Positions 1 to 6,215 are shown, counted from the stretch's first letter. The stretch: 11,364 nucleotides of DNA from JAHJTW01 sp964545545 (GCA_964545545.1 CAZJGK010000091.1:1-11364), one strand, 5' to 3'. Numbers and translations are program-made. The notes: generated by a model not told the origin, from the sequence alone.

Positions 1-51
1 CGAAACAACGCTATTGGTGGTCCCCAGATCGATACCTATAATCTTTCCCAT
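1..51 (-). CDS. dnaK: DnaK (Hsp70) chaperone, N-terminal 17 codons only
   Basis: The reverse complement reads MGKIIGIDLGTTNSVVS and runs off the left edge. This is the first beta-hairpin of the Hsp70 nucleotide-binding domain, and the GIDLGTTNS phosphate-1 loop is diagnostic of DnaK. The start is the ATG at 51, preceded by AAGGGAG (59-65 on the plus strand) seven bases upstream. DnaK is the cytosolic ATP-dependent chaperone that works with DnaJ and GrpE. Neither grpE nor hrcA lies directly upstream: the preceding gene is a glycosyltransferase, so dnaK opens its own transcription unit behind the sigma32-like promoter at 177-204. HscA or another Hsp70 paralogue is possible because only 17 residues are visible. 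Confidence 0.9.
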   Translation of the reverse strand, partial: MGKIIGIDLGTTNSVVS

Positions 52-176
52 TTTTCGACTCCCTTATCAGGGTGGATTTCAACTTGCTCACGACCGACTA
101 AACAATCCTCATGCCAAATCCGATCCCTCAGGCTTTACTCAATGAACTGCTTGTCCCCCAGGTTGTTATAGGAAAC

Positions 177-204
177 ATCGGGGTTTCCATAGAACCTTTC
201 AGGG
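177..204 (-). promoter_or_regulatory. Sigma32-type heat-shock promoter of dnaK
   Basis: On the minus strand a -35 element CCCTGAAA (197-204) is followed by exactly 13 bases and a -10 element CCCCGAT (177-183). The E. coli sigma32 pattern is CTTGAAA, about 11-16 bases, then CCCCATnT, so both boxes and the spacer fit well. Transcription would start near 168-170, giving a leader of roughly 120 nt before the dnaK ATG. A perfect inverted repeat, GGAAAC (171-176) and GTTTCC (183-188), surrounds the -10 box and may be an additional operator. The -35 lies only about 24 bp downstream of the glycosyltransferase stop codon. No CIRCE (HrcA) element is present. Confidence 0.65.
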
Positions 205-227
205 AGCAGACCAAGAGGAGACATATG

Positions 228-1226
228 TCAGTTTGGCAGTTTTTTGGCAGATTTCTGGCATGGATTCCCGCCACGCAATCCTTTGCGATAGCAAGACAGG
301 ATGGCAATGTTCATGACCTGCTGATAGGCGCGGGTGCCATACGGTCGAAATGCTTTTCCACAAGGCCAGTGGGCGGCCAGCCAGGCGGGAATCAGCCCGA
401 GGGGGGAATCAAGCAGACCCCGCAACAGGGCGACCCCAAAAGGTGGCCGCTCCCCGCATGCATCAATGACCAGATGCAGCTTCATTTCCCGCAAACGCTG
501 AGGGTGCAACCGGGCCAGAAGAGGCAGTGAAGACTCTCCACAGGCGGCCTTCTTGGCTAGATAGTCAGCAAGTGTGTGGTGGTGGATATGGCGCGGGGCC
601 ACCGTGGTCAGAGCCCGAAAGCAAATCCCACATTGATCTTCAAGTCTGAAGGCGAGTTCCATATCCTCGAACCCGTACCCCGAAAACTCCGCCTGAAACC
701 CCCCCACTTTTTCCAGGGCCCAGCGGGGAGCCGCTGCATTCTGGGTCACGAAATATCGCCCGGGGGCGTTGCCTGAGCCCAGACGCGCAACCCCACGCGT
801 ATCCAGATAATAAAAATGCGGAGCGTCAACCAGCGTCTTGTCCGTAACGGCAAAACCGATGGTCCCCGCATTATCATCGGCACGCAACAACCCCAGGTGA
901 GCGGTCAGCAAATCCGGAGGCGCCAGGATGTCATCATCCAGAAACAGCACCCAGCGGCCCGTCGCCGCAGCAAGACCCAGATTCCTGGCGCGAGCGCGTC
1001 CGACATTGTGGCCGGGGTTGACGATACGCAGGGGAACGGGAAACCCGGCCTGCCGGCCAAGCAGCACTTCGGAGGTTCGATCAGTGCTTCCGTCATTTAC
1101 GACGATCACCTCCCAGAGTACTCCAGGGGGCACCTGTTGCGCGGCCAGGGCGGCCAGGACACGATCCAGCAGCCCGGCCTTGTTCATGGTCGGCATGACT
1201 ACCGAGATTTCCACGAGATCACCCAT
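228..1226 (-). CDS. GT2 family glycosyltransferase
   Basis: Predicted 332-residue GT-A fold transferase that would move a sugar from a nucleotide donor to a growing surface glycan in the cytoplasm. Visible landmarks: ISVVMPTMNKAGLL at the first strand (7-20), VVNDGSTDRT (42-51), the DxD metal site FLDDD (95-99), and a late GGF then GYGFEDMELAFRL segment (175-195) carrying the acidic catalytic-base pair typical of GT2 enzymes. The open frame continues upstream to an ATG at 1304, but that would overlap the preceding gene by 86 bp. The ATG at 1226 starts just before the conserved core and overlaps the upstream GT4 stop by 8 bp (ATGGGTGA), which suggests translational coupling. No good Shine-Dalgarno precedes it, consistent with coupling. 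The C-terminal third, after about residue 250, has no motif I recognise. Sugar specificity cannot be read. Confidence 0.88.
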   Translation of the reverse strand: MGDLVEISVVMPTMNKAGLLDRVLAALAAQQVPPGVLWEVIVVNDGSTDRTSEVLLGRQAGFPVPLRIVNPGHNVGRARARNLGLAAATGRWVLFLDDDILAPPDLLTAHLGLLRADDNAGTIGFAVTDKTLVDAPHFYYLDTRGVARLGSGNAPGRYFVTQNAAAPRWALEKVGGFQAEFSGYGFEDMELAFRLEDQCGICFRALTTVAPRHIHHHTLADYLAKKAACGESSLPLLARLHPQRLREMKLHLVIDACGERPPFGVALLRGLLDSPLGLIPAWLAAHWPCGKAFRPYGTRAYQQVMNIAILSCYRKGLRGGNPCQKSAKKLPN

Positions 1227-2358
1227 GGGCGGCCCGCAGGACAGGAAGAGAAACCTCAACCGGAAGACTGTCCCGGCCCTGAACAAGATGGCGAAAGATA
1301 CCATCGACGTAGGTCATGTTGGTCTCGAACCCGGCCACTTTCCGGGCCGTCACCAGAGCGGCTTCACCCAGGGTCCTGCGCAACGAGGAATCTGCCGCCA
1401 AGCGCAGCATGGCTGCGGAAAGTTCCGCCGCCTGCCGCGGGGGGACCACCAGCCCGGAATGACCTTCCCGGATCCATTCCACGGATGATTTCAGGTTCGA
1501 AACGATGATCGCGCGGCCACAGGCCATGGCCTCCAGCAGGCTGACAGCCGTCGCATCGACCGAAGGCACGGAAATGAAGACATCACTGGCCTGCAGGGCG
1601 GTGGCGAACTCCTGGTGGGGCAACCGCCCCACCATCCTGGTTACCGGGAGAATCCCCGCCGCTGAAGCTTTCTGCCGAAATGGTCCAGGATCACCTTCGT
1701 ATCCGCTGAACAGAAACCGGGCGCGCGGTTCCCGCTTCATGACCTCGGCCGCGGCCCGGATCACGGTATCGATATTGTAATAGGGCTGGGTATAACTGCG
1801 CGGTGAGAAGAACACGACATGGTCCGCTTCAAAGCCATGGGCGATTCGCCAACTTTCGGCGGTCCCAGGCCGAAAGCGCTCGAAATCAACGCCCCACAAT
1901 ACGCGATAGCAGGCCTCGGCCCTCGCTCCCAGCTCCACGCAAGCGGCCAGAATATCCGTGGAATCCCCGGTCACGCATTCACAACTGCCCAGCGCCCGGC
2001 GGGCGAGCCATCGTTTCAGGGGGGTTTCCCTGGGGGTCACATAGACGTCATCGCCCCAAACCGTCAGCACATTGGGGTGGAAACCCGAGAAATGTCCCCA
2101 GTAGCCATATCCCGTCAAAAAATGGGTGTTCAACAGATCAGGTTTCAGTTTGGCGAGGATCCGTTTCACCTTGGCCAAGGAGACCAGATAGCGCCAGGGT
2201 TTGGGTCCCCATCTGGTGGCTATATCGTGGACCGTCACCCCCTCCACAGACCCGGGTTGGACCGTGAGCAGATGGCAGTCGTGCCCGTTTTCGGCAAACC
2301 AGCGGATCCAGCGCTCGGTGTGGATATGCCTGCCGATGGATAGAAATGCCAGGCGCAC
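1219..2358 (-). CDS. GT4 family glycosyltransferase
   Basis: Predicted 379-residue GT-B retaining glycosyltransferase of the surface-glycan block. The N-terminal domain starts VRLAFLSIGRHIHTERWI and contains VWGDDVYVTP (100-109). The C-terminal donor domain has FFSPRSYTQPYYNID (183-197) and VPSVDATAVSLLEAMACG (264-281). In that last motif the usual E-x7-E pair is D268-x7-E276, so the first acidic residue is Asp instead of Glu. An upstream in-frame ATG at 2451 lies inside tRNA-Leu and cannot be the start. The GTG at 2358 begins exactly at the conserved core and has GGAG (2365-2368) six bases upstream, so I chose it. The gene begins 63 bp after the mature tRNA-Leu 3' end with no clear promoter or T-tract terminator between them. 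Donor and acceptor are unknown. Confidence 0.87.
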   Translation of the reverse strand: MRLAFLSIGRHIHTERWIRWFAENGHDCHLLTVQPGSVEGVTVHDIATRWGPKPWRYLVSLAKVKRILAKLKPDLLNTHFLTGYGYWGHFSGFHPNVLTVWGDDVYVTPRETPLKRWLARRALGSCECVTGDSTDILAACVELGARAEACYRVLWGVDFERFRPGTAESWRIAHGFEADHVVFFSPRSYTQPYYNIDTVIRAAAEVMKREPRARFLFSGYEGDPGPFRQKASAAGILPVTRMVGRLPHQEFATALQASDVFISVPSVDATAVSLLEAMACGRAIIVSNLKSSVEWIREGHSGLVVPPRQAAELSAAMLRLAADSSLRRTLGEAALVTARKVAGFETNMTYVDGIFRHLVQGRDSLPVEVSLPVLRAAHG

Positions 2359-2364
2359 GCCAGA

Positions 2365-2368
2365 CTCC
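2365..2368 (-). promoter_or_regulatory. Shine-Dalgarno that fixes the GTG start of the GT4 gene
   Basis: GGAG on the minus strand, six bases before the GTG at 2358. It settles the start, because the only upstream ATG in frame lies within the tRNA-Leu gene. Confidence 0.6.
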
Positions 2369-2384
2369 GGGGGTGAAGCTTCGG

Positions 2385-2413
2385 GCCTGTCGGCCGGCGG
2401 AGCGCCAACAGGC
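2385..2413 (-). other. Strong hairpin between tRNA-Leu and the GT4 gene
   Basis: On the minus strand GCCTGTTGGC (2413-2404) pairs with GCCGACAGGC (2394-2385). This gives 10 bp with one G-U pair around a 9-nt loop. The hairpin begins 9 nt after the tRNA-Leu CCA end and finishes 26 nt before the GTG start, just upstream of the Shine-Dalgarno. No T-run follows, so it is not a standard intrinsic terminator. It could serve tRNA 3' processing, cap the 5' end of the processed glycosyltransferase mRNA, or partly terminate. Function is inferred from position only. Confidence 0.55.
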
Positions 2414-2421
2414 TTGAAAGG

Positions 2422-2509
2422 TGGTGCCGGGAGCCGGTCTCGAACCGGCACGAAGCAACGCTTCGAGGGATTTTAAGTCCCTTGCGTCTACCAATTCCGC
2501 CATCCCGGC
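2422..2509 (-). tRNA. tRNA-Leu (anticodon UAA)
   Basis: The minus-strand cloverleaf starts GCCGGGA (2509-2503) and closes with TCCCGGC plus A discriminator (2432-2425). A genomically encoded CCA lies at 2424-2422. The D-arm region reads GGCGGAATTGGTAGACGC, the anticodon arm is GGGACTTAAAATCCC with UAA, a long variable arm typical of type II tRNA-Leu follows, and the T-loop is GTTCGAGAC. Mature length with CCA is 88 nt. It decodes UUA and UUG. It has its own likely promoter (2527-2555) and lies directly upstream of the GT4 gene on the same strand. Confidence 0.97.
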
Positions 2510-2526
2510 ATTCAGAAAACAAGGGC

Positions 2527-2555
2527 ATTGTACGCGTACGAACCGGGCCTGCCGA
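2527..2555 (-). promoter_or_regulatory. Probable sigma70 promoter of tRNA-Leu
   Basis: Minus strand: TCGGCA (2550-2555) as -35, 17 bases, then TACAAT (2527-2532) as -10, with 4/6 and 5/6 matches to consensus. The start would be near 2520, about 11 nt before the mature tRNA 5' end. The tRNA-Cys terminator lies immediately upstream, so a separate promoter is needed. Confidence 0.5.
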
Positions 2556-2556
2556 C

Positions 2557-2581
2557 AAAAAAAAACCGGCAGGGCCGGTTT
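2557..2581 (-). terminator. Intrinsic terminator after tRNA-Cys
   Basis: Minus strand: AAACCGGC (2581-2574), a 3-nt loop CCT and GCCGGTTT (2570-2563) form a perfect 8-bp stem whose 3' arm runs on into six further Ts (2562-2557), nine consecutive Ts in all. It begins 5 nt after the tRNA-Cys CCA end. This is the clearest Rho-independent terminator in the window. It separates tRNA-Gly/tRNA-Cys from tRNA-Leu and the downstream glycosyltransferases. Confidence 0.92.
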
Positions 2582-2585
2582 GTGT

Positions 2586-2660
2586 TGGAGGCGGCACCCG
2601 GACTCGAACCGGGGATAACGGTTTTGCAGACCGTCGCCTTAGCCTCTTGGCTATGCCGCC
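2586..2660 (-). tRNA. tRNA-Cys (anticodon GCA)
   Basis: Minus-strand cloverleaf with acceptor GGCGGCA (2660-2654) pairing with TGCCGCC (2596-2590), discriminator U (2589) and encoded CCA (2588-2586). The anticodon arm is CGGTCTGCAAAACCG with GCA, and the T-arm CCCGGTTCGAGTCCGGG is perfect. The U73 discriminator together with GCA is the expected identity set of cysteinyl-tRNA. Mature length with CCA is 75 nt. Confidence 0.97.
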
Positions 2661-2671
2661 CCCCACCTGGA

Positions 2672-2700
2672 ATTATCTTTCATCCAGCGGGGCAAGTCAA
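2672..2700 (-). promoter_or_regulatory. Sigma70 promoter of tRNA-Cys
   Basis: Minus strand: TTGACT (2695-2700), 17 bases, GATAAT (2672-2677). Each box is a 5/6 match and the spacing is ideal. It lies wholly in the 76-bp gap between tRNA-Gly and tRNA-Cys, with the start predicted near 2665, a few bases upstream of the tRNA 5' end. Confidence 0.7.
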
Positions 2701-2736
2701 CCGGAGTGCACGCGCCCTGAAGCTGGGATAAAAAAA

Positions 2737-2812
<76 letters not shown>

Positions 2813-2827
2813 TCCGAAGGTTAGGGA

Positions 2828-2856
2828 TAAATAATGAAAGGAGGCGATTTTGTCAA
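2828..2856 (-). promoter_or_regulatory. Sigma70 promoter of tRNA-Gly
   Basis: Minus strand: a perfect TTGACA (2851-2856), 17 bases, then an A/T-rich -10 region read as TATTTA (2828-2833). The start would be near 2821, about 9 nt before the mature tRNA 5' end. The -10 is weak (3/6), but the consensus -35 and the position support it. Confidence 0.55.
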
Positions 2857-2908
2857 AGAAATTTTGGTGGCATACCGCCCGAAAGGCCCCCGCTCCGGCA
2901 GGTGAAAA

Positions 2909-4036
2909 TCAGCCGGTGATCCGGCGATAAACCGCGGCAGTTTGAGCCGTTATGCGTGGCCAGGAATACTCTTTCACCACACGACGGTATGCCATCTCTC
3001 CCATGCGGGTCAGCCGTTCGGGATCACCCAGCAAGGATGCCATGGCCTGCGCCAAACCCCCTGCTTCGCCGCTGGGGAAAAAGAGCGCGGCACCCCCCCC
3101 GGCCTCCAGGTTGGGTGGGATATCGCTCACGAGGCAACACCGACGAAAGCTCATCCCCTCCAGCAGCGCAATGGACAGCCCCTCGAGCGTGGAAGGCAAC
3201 ACCAGCAACTCGGCATTGCTGTACAACTCGGCCAGCGTCGGGCCGTGCACAAACCCGAGAAAGCGGACCCCGGGTCCCGCTGATTCCTTGAGATCATGGA
3301 CATACGAGGATGAAAATCCGGCGTCGCCGGCGATGACCAGATCCCTGCCCGCGCGCAGGCCAGCCGGGAGCAAATCCCAGGCCTTCAAAAGCAGATGACA
3401 CCCTTTTTCAGGAACCAGCCGGCCAACAAAAAGAATGTAGCGTGCGGGGACCCCCAGGCGGACGATCCGCTCCGGGCCTAGAGGTTCCTGCGGCTCTATG
3501 CCGTTGGGAATGAAATCCACGGTCCGACCGTATTGCAGCCGAAAATGTTCCGCCAGGGCTCGTGAAACGGCAATGGTGGCGTTCGGGAAGCGCACCGCAG
3601 CCACCTCCCCCAACCGAAGTACGGCCCGGGCGAAGGCGCCCCACTTCTCCCGTTGCCAGTCCAGCCCGTGAGCCGTAACCACGGTGGGAATCCCCCTCAA
3701 ACAACGGGGAATCGCCGCCAGCAATCCCGGCCCCAAGGCGTGATAATGGACCACATCAGGTCGACGAAACACGGCGTCGGCGGTGGCGATCATGCTGTGG
3801 CTGATGGCATCCAGGTGCTTGGTGGCCAGACTGGGCCGGCGCAGGATCTCCACCCCGGGAATGTCGGCCGGCCCCTGGGCGGAACTGTAATGGGGCCGGC
3901 TGTAGATCTCGACTTCGATACCGAACCCGGGCAGACGGGCAGCCAACTCGGCGACATGTTTCTCAATCCCGCCCTGAACAGGGGGATACCCCTTCTGCCC
4001 GATCATGGCCACCCGCAAGGGTCGCTGGAGGGTCAT
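2909..4036 (-). CDS. GT4 family glycosyltransferase (WchF/DUF1972-like N-terminus)
   Basis: Predicted 375-residue GT-B retaining glycosyltransferase. The start RVAMIGQKGYPPVQGGIEKH (8-27) has the GGIEK glycine-rich acceptor loop and resembles rhamnosyltransferase-type GT4 proteins. The donor domain shows FIPNGI (175-180), FVGRLVPEKG (203-212) and PSTLEGLSIALLEGM (281-295), with an intact E285-x7-E293 pair. The ATG at 4036 has AAGGAG about 11 bases upstream, slightly distant. The gene follows the oxidoreductase by 39 bp on the same strand and is likely cotranscribed with it. Downstream the unit ends somewhere in 2857-2908, where only weak dyads and no T-tract are visible before the tRNA-Gly promoter. 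Donor sugar is not readable from sequence. Confidence 0.9.
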   Translation of the reverse strand: MTLQRPLRVAMIGQKGYPPVQGGIEKHVAELAARLPGFGIEVEIYSRPHYSSAQGPADIPGVEILRRPSLATKHLDAISHSMIATADAVFRRPDVVHYHALGPGLLAAIPRCLRGIPTVVTAHGLDWQREKWGAFARAVLRLGEVAAVRFPNATIAVSRALAEHFRLQYGRTVDFIPNGIEPQEPLGPERIVRLGVPARYILFVGRLVPEKGCHLLLKAWDLLPAGLRAGRDLVIAGDAGFSSSYVHDLKESAGPGVRFLGFVHGPTLAELYSNAELLVLPSTLEGLSIALLEGMSFRRCCLVSDIPPNLEAGGGAALFFPSGEAGGLAQAMASLLGDPERLTRMGEMAYRRVVKEYSWPRITAQTAAVYRRITG

Positions 4037-4075
4037 TAAGCCAACCGCTCCTTAGCTGTTGAAGAGGTCCGATTT

Positions 4076-5101
4076 TCAGTCAGCCAGGTCCAGGTCCACG
4101 GGCCTGCCGTCATTCAATATGGATTGACAGGCGCCCTCAAGGACCTTGACTACCCGTTCCCCTTCGGCGCCGCTGCTGAGATTGGGCGTGGTGCCCGCGA
4201 CAACATCAAGAAAATGCTGGGTCTCGATCTTGAGTGGCTCGACGGTATCAATCCTCGGCACGAAAATATCGCCGGAACGGTAAAGCAGCTGGAACTCGCC
4301 GTAGTCGTGGTAATGCGGCTGGACGTCAACACCCTTGTCGTAGACACGAACCTTTTCCGAAGGAGAGACATCATCGTAAACGAGCATTTTCCGGCTGCCG
4401 ACAAACGTGCAGTTCCGGATTTTGTTGGGATCGAGCCAGCTGACATGAATATGCGCGAGGCGGCCGCCGGGATATTCAAGGGTCACAAAGGCAACGTCCT
4501 CGATCCCGAGTTTCCGCTGAACGTAACAACGCCCGTTGGCGCTGACCCGCTTGGGATAAGATTGAAACAGGTAGTTGAGCATGGCGACATCGTGAGGCGC
4601 AAGATCCCAGACAACGTTGGCGTCCTTCTGGAAGATACCCAGATTGACCCGGCTGATGTTGACATAGTAGACCTCACCCAGCTCGCCGCCGTCCATCAGG
4701 GATTTTATTTTCCGCACAGCCGGCGTGTAGACGAAGGTATGGCCGACCATGATCTGCAGATTGCGCGCGGCGGCCAACTCGTTCAACTGATGACACTCGG
4801 AGCTGTTGGTCGCCATGGGTTTTTCCAGAAAAAGATGCTTCCCCGCCTGGAGAACCTCACTGCCGATGGAAAAATGGGTGGACATCGGCGTGGCCACGGC
4901 CACCGCCTGGATATCGGGATCCTCGAGAATATCCCGGTAGTTGGTGGTCTTGGCGGTGTTCGGGTAGAGCAATCCCACCTGGTGCAATCGCTCCTCCTTC
5001 AGGTCGGCAATGCTTTTGAGATAGGCATCGGGCAGGCCGTTGAAATTCCGGATCAGATTCGGTCCCCAATACCCACAGCCGATGACACCCACGTTGACCA
5101 T
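4076..5101 (-). CDS. Gfo/Idh/MocA family NAD(P)-dependent sugar-nucleotide oxidoreductase
   Basis: Predicted 341-residue cytosolic dehydrogenase. The Rossmann dinucleotide site GVIGCGYWGPNLIRNF (5-20) is at the extreme N-terminus. The family hallmark EKPMA (93-97) carries the catalytic lysine, and WDLAPHDVAML (165-175) holds the Asp/His pair expected near the substrate. Length and motifs match the branch containing WlbA/WbpB-type enzymes, which oxidise C3 of UDP-N-acetylhexosaminuronates. Its place among glycan genes supports a nucleotide-sugar substrate, but specificity is inferred. The start ATG at 5101 is preceded by GAGGGG ending two bases upstream. The gene lies downstream of a terminator (5213-5240) and 39 bp upstream of the GT4 gene at 4036. 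No matching aminotransferase or acetyltransferase is in the window. Confidence 0.9.
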   Translation of the reverse strand: MVNVGVIGCGYWGPNLIRNFNGLPDAYLKSIADLKEERLHQVGLLYPNTAKTTNYRDILEDPDIQAVAVATPMSTHFSIGSEVLQAGKHLFLEKPMATNSSECHQLNELAAARNLQIMVGHTFVYTPAVRKIKSLMDGGELGEVYYVNISRVNLGIFQKDANVVWDLAPHDVAMLNYLFQSYPKRVSANGRCYVQRKLGIEDVAFVTLEYPGGRLAHIHVSWLDPNKIRNCTFVGSRKMLVYDDVSPSEKVRVYDKGVDVQPHYHDYGEFQLLYRSGDIFVPRIDTVEPLKIETQHFLDVVAGTTPNLSSGAEGERVVKVLEGACQSILNDGRPVDLDLAD

Positions 5102-5212
5102 GACCCCTCGCTTTCATAGTTGTCGGTTGGGATGGAATGGATGCCAACGGCAACTTCCGATCCTGACGGGCGAAACAGAATACGGTTCGGCTACAATAAC
5201 CCGAACACTTCC

Positions 5213-5240
5213 AAAATGACCCCCCGCCAGCGGAGGGTCA
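5213..5240 (-). terminator. Intrinsic terminator after the sugar transferase
   Basis: Minus strand: TGACCCTCCG (5240-5231), loop CTGG, CGGGGGGTCA (5226-5217). The stem is 10 bp with one G-U pair and is followed by TTTT (5216-5213). The T-tract is short, so termination may be partial. It lies 46 bp after the sugar-transferase stop and 111 bp before the oxidoreductase ATG. The downstream genes therefore probably have another promoter, or receive attenuated read-through. In 5102-5212 I see a TATTCT-like -10 but no convincing -35. Confidence 0.6.
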
Positions 5241-5286
5241 AGCACGCTCTTGGTCCAGAATATTTGAGCCCCAGAAAAAAATCCCG

Positions 5287-6021
5287 TCAATATCCGCCAG
5301 TGCCGCGTAACACCACAGGAATGGTTTTGACCAGAATGGAGAAGTCGAACCACAGGGACCAGCGGTTGATGTATTCGATGTCCAGACGAACCATCTCATC
5401 AAAGGAAACGCTGCTGCGACCGCTGACCTGCCACAGGCCCGTCAGGCCGGGAACAGCCTTCAGGCGCTCCATGTGCCAGGGCAGGTAGTTCTCGATCTCG
5501 TAGGCAATGGGTGGACGGGGTCCCACCAGAGACATATCACCCTTGATGATATTGAATAGCTGGGGCAGTTCGTCAAGGGAGGTCCGGCGCAGGAAGGAAC
5601 CGATCAGGGTCACGCGGGGATCCTTCTTCAGCTTGTAGACCTTTTCCCCCGAGTTGCTCTGGGTGCAGCCGCGTTCATCGCCGTTGATGAACATGGCGGC
5701 AAACTGCCGATGAATAGCGTCGTCGCTCTTGTGTTTCATGGAACGGAATTTATAGAAACGGAAGGGACACCCATTGCGGCCAAGCCGCTCCTGCACGAAC
5801 AGGACCGGGCCGGGGCTTGTGCCCTTGATGATCAAGGCCAGCACCAGCATCACCGGGGACATGACCAGGAGGATCAGCGAGGCAGCCACAAGATCAAAGA
5901 CCTGCTTTGCCATACCCATTCGGCCACCATAACGGGTGGTGTCAGCTGGAATGAAAAACGAAGAAGCGTCCAGGGTATATTCACCCTCGACCACAACGAA
6001 AGCCGCCGCGTCTTCCTTCAT
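5287..6021 (-). CDS. Initiating undecaprenyl-phosphate sugar-phosphate transferase (bacterial sugar transferase family)
   Basis: Predicted 244-residue short-form polyprenyl-phosphate sugar-1-phosphate transferase, the monotopic enzyme that loads the first sugar phosphate onto undecaprenyl phosphate at the inner membrane. A charged N-terminal tail of about 36 residues precedes a single hydrophobic segment (43-66) with the helix-breaking MSP (54-56) of the re-entrant membrane helix. The catalytic core follows: RFYKFRSM (88-95), the Asp-Glu dyad in SLDELPQL (148-155), GDMSLVGPRPP (161-171) and PGLTGLWQVSGR (191-202). The ATG at 6021 has GGGAG ten bases upstream. A TTG three codons earlier (6030) is too close to that site. 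It is the first gene after the strong promoter at 6186-6215 and begins the glycan block. It lacks the multi-TM N-terminal half of WbaP/WcaJ-type proteins, so it is the PglC-like minimal form. Confidence 0.92.
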   Translation of the reverse strand: MKEDAAAFVVVEGEYTLDASSFFIPADTTRYGGRMGMAKQVFDLVAASLILLVMSPVMLVLALIIKGTSPGPVLFVQERLGRNGCPFRFYKFRSMKHKSDDAIHRQFAAMFINGDERGCTQSNSGEKVYKLKKDPRVTLIGSFLRRTSLDELPQLFNIIKGDMSLVGPRPPIAYEIENYLPWHMERLKAVPGLTGLWQVSGRSSVSFDEMVRLDIEYINRWSLWFDFSILVKTIPVVLRGTGGY

Positions 6022-6093
6022 GATGCACAAGCTCCCTTTGCCTTGAGCAAAGTTGTTGTTGGGTTTCAGAAAGATGTCAAACGCATTAGCTTC

Positions 6094-6136
6094 GGTTCAT
6101 ATTCGCCTTCCCAATATGCTCTTAGCCCCGGGAACC
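6094..6136 (-). other. Secondary structure in the glycan-operon leader
   Basis: Minus-strand leader: GGTT (6136-6133) can pair with AACC (6097-6094), and CATATT (6118-6113) with AATATG (6103-6098) around a 9-nt purine-rich loop GGGAAGGCG. A 14-nt G-rich bulge lies between the two helices. It sits between the promoter-proximal dyad and the sugar-transferase Shine-Dalgarno. I compared it with GEMM-type c-di-GMP and cobalamin riboswitch cores and it matches neither. It may be chance folding. Confidence 0.25.
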
Positions 6137-6146
6137 TGTAAAATCC

Positions 6147-6178
6147 GCTGAATCATCATTTGATTCCCCTGATTCAGC
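6147..6178 (-). promoter_or_regulatory. Perfect 9-bp dyad at the start of the glycan transcript (operator or 5' hairpin)
   Basis: GCTGAATCA (6147-6155) and TGATTCAGC (6170-6178) are perfect inverted repeats 14 bp apart. A third half-site TGATTC (6161-6166) lies inside and makes a second dyad with 6150-6155. The element begins at or just after the predicted start site (about 6179-6180), a classic repressor position. As RNA it would be a stem at the extreme 5' end. There is no T-run, so it is not a terminator. The same hexamer recurs at the opposite promoter. Confidence 0.6.
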
Positions 6179-6185
6179 AAAGGCC

Positions 6186-6215
6186 ATTATAGCACATGAT
6201 CATCCGTAATGTCTA
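6186..6215 (-). promoter_or_regulatory. Strong sigma70 promoter of the glycan block
   Basis: Minus strand: TAGACA (6210-6215, 5/6), 18 bases, perfect TATAAT (6186-6191). A TG lies one base before the -10 (TGCTATAAT), making an extended -10. A run of As lies further upstream (6230-6236) and could act as an UP element. The start is near 6179, with a leader of about 158 nt to the sugar-transferase ATG. This is the best vegetative promoter in the window. Confidence 0.8.

Noticed and set aside
52..227. CIRCE element for HrcA upstream of dnaK
   Set aside because: No TTAGCACTC/GAGTGCTAA inverted repeat is present; the region instead carries a sigma32-type promoter.
1227..1304. Upstream extension of the GT2 gene to the ATG at 1304
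   Set aside because: It would overlap the GT4 gene by 86 bp, and the extra 26 residues precede the conserved GT2 core without any family support.
816..1508. Open frames of 186 to 230 codons on the plus strand
   Set aside because: They are antisense to the GT2 and GT4 genes and are rich in Arg/Pro/Gly low-complexity translation typical of shadow frames in GC-rich DNA.
2359..2451. Upstream extension of the GT4 gene to the ATG at 2451
   Set aside because: The start would lie inside the tRNA-Leu gene, and the added residues are Pro/Ala-rich without homology features.
2422..2509. tRNA-Leu as an integration site (att) of a genomic island
   Set aside because: I found no direct repeat of the tRNA 3' end elsewhere in the window and no integrase or mobility gene.
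4124..5119. Open frame of 331 codons on the plus strand
   Set aside because: It is antisense to the well-supported Gfo/Idh/MocA oxidoreductase over almost its entire length, has no recognisable motif, and reflects codon bias of the true gene.
6094..6136. Cobalamin or c-di-GMP riboswitch in the glycan leader
   Set aside because: The GGGAAGG stretch is superficially similar, but the B12 box and the GEMM core with its tetraloop receptor are absent.
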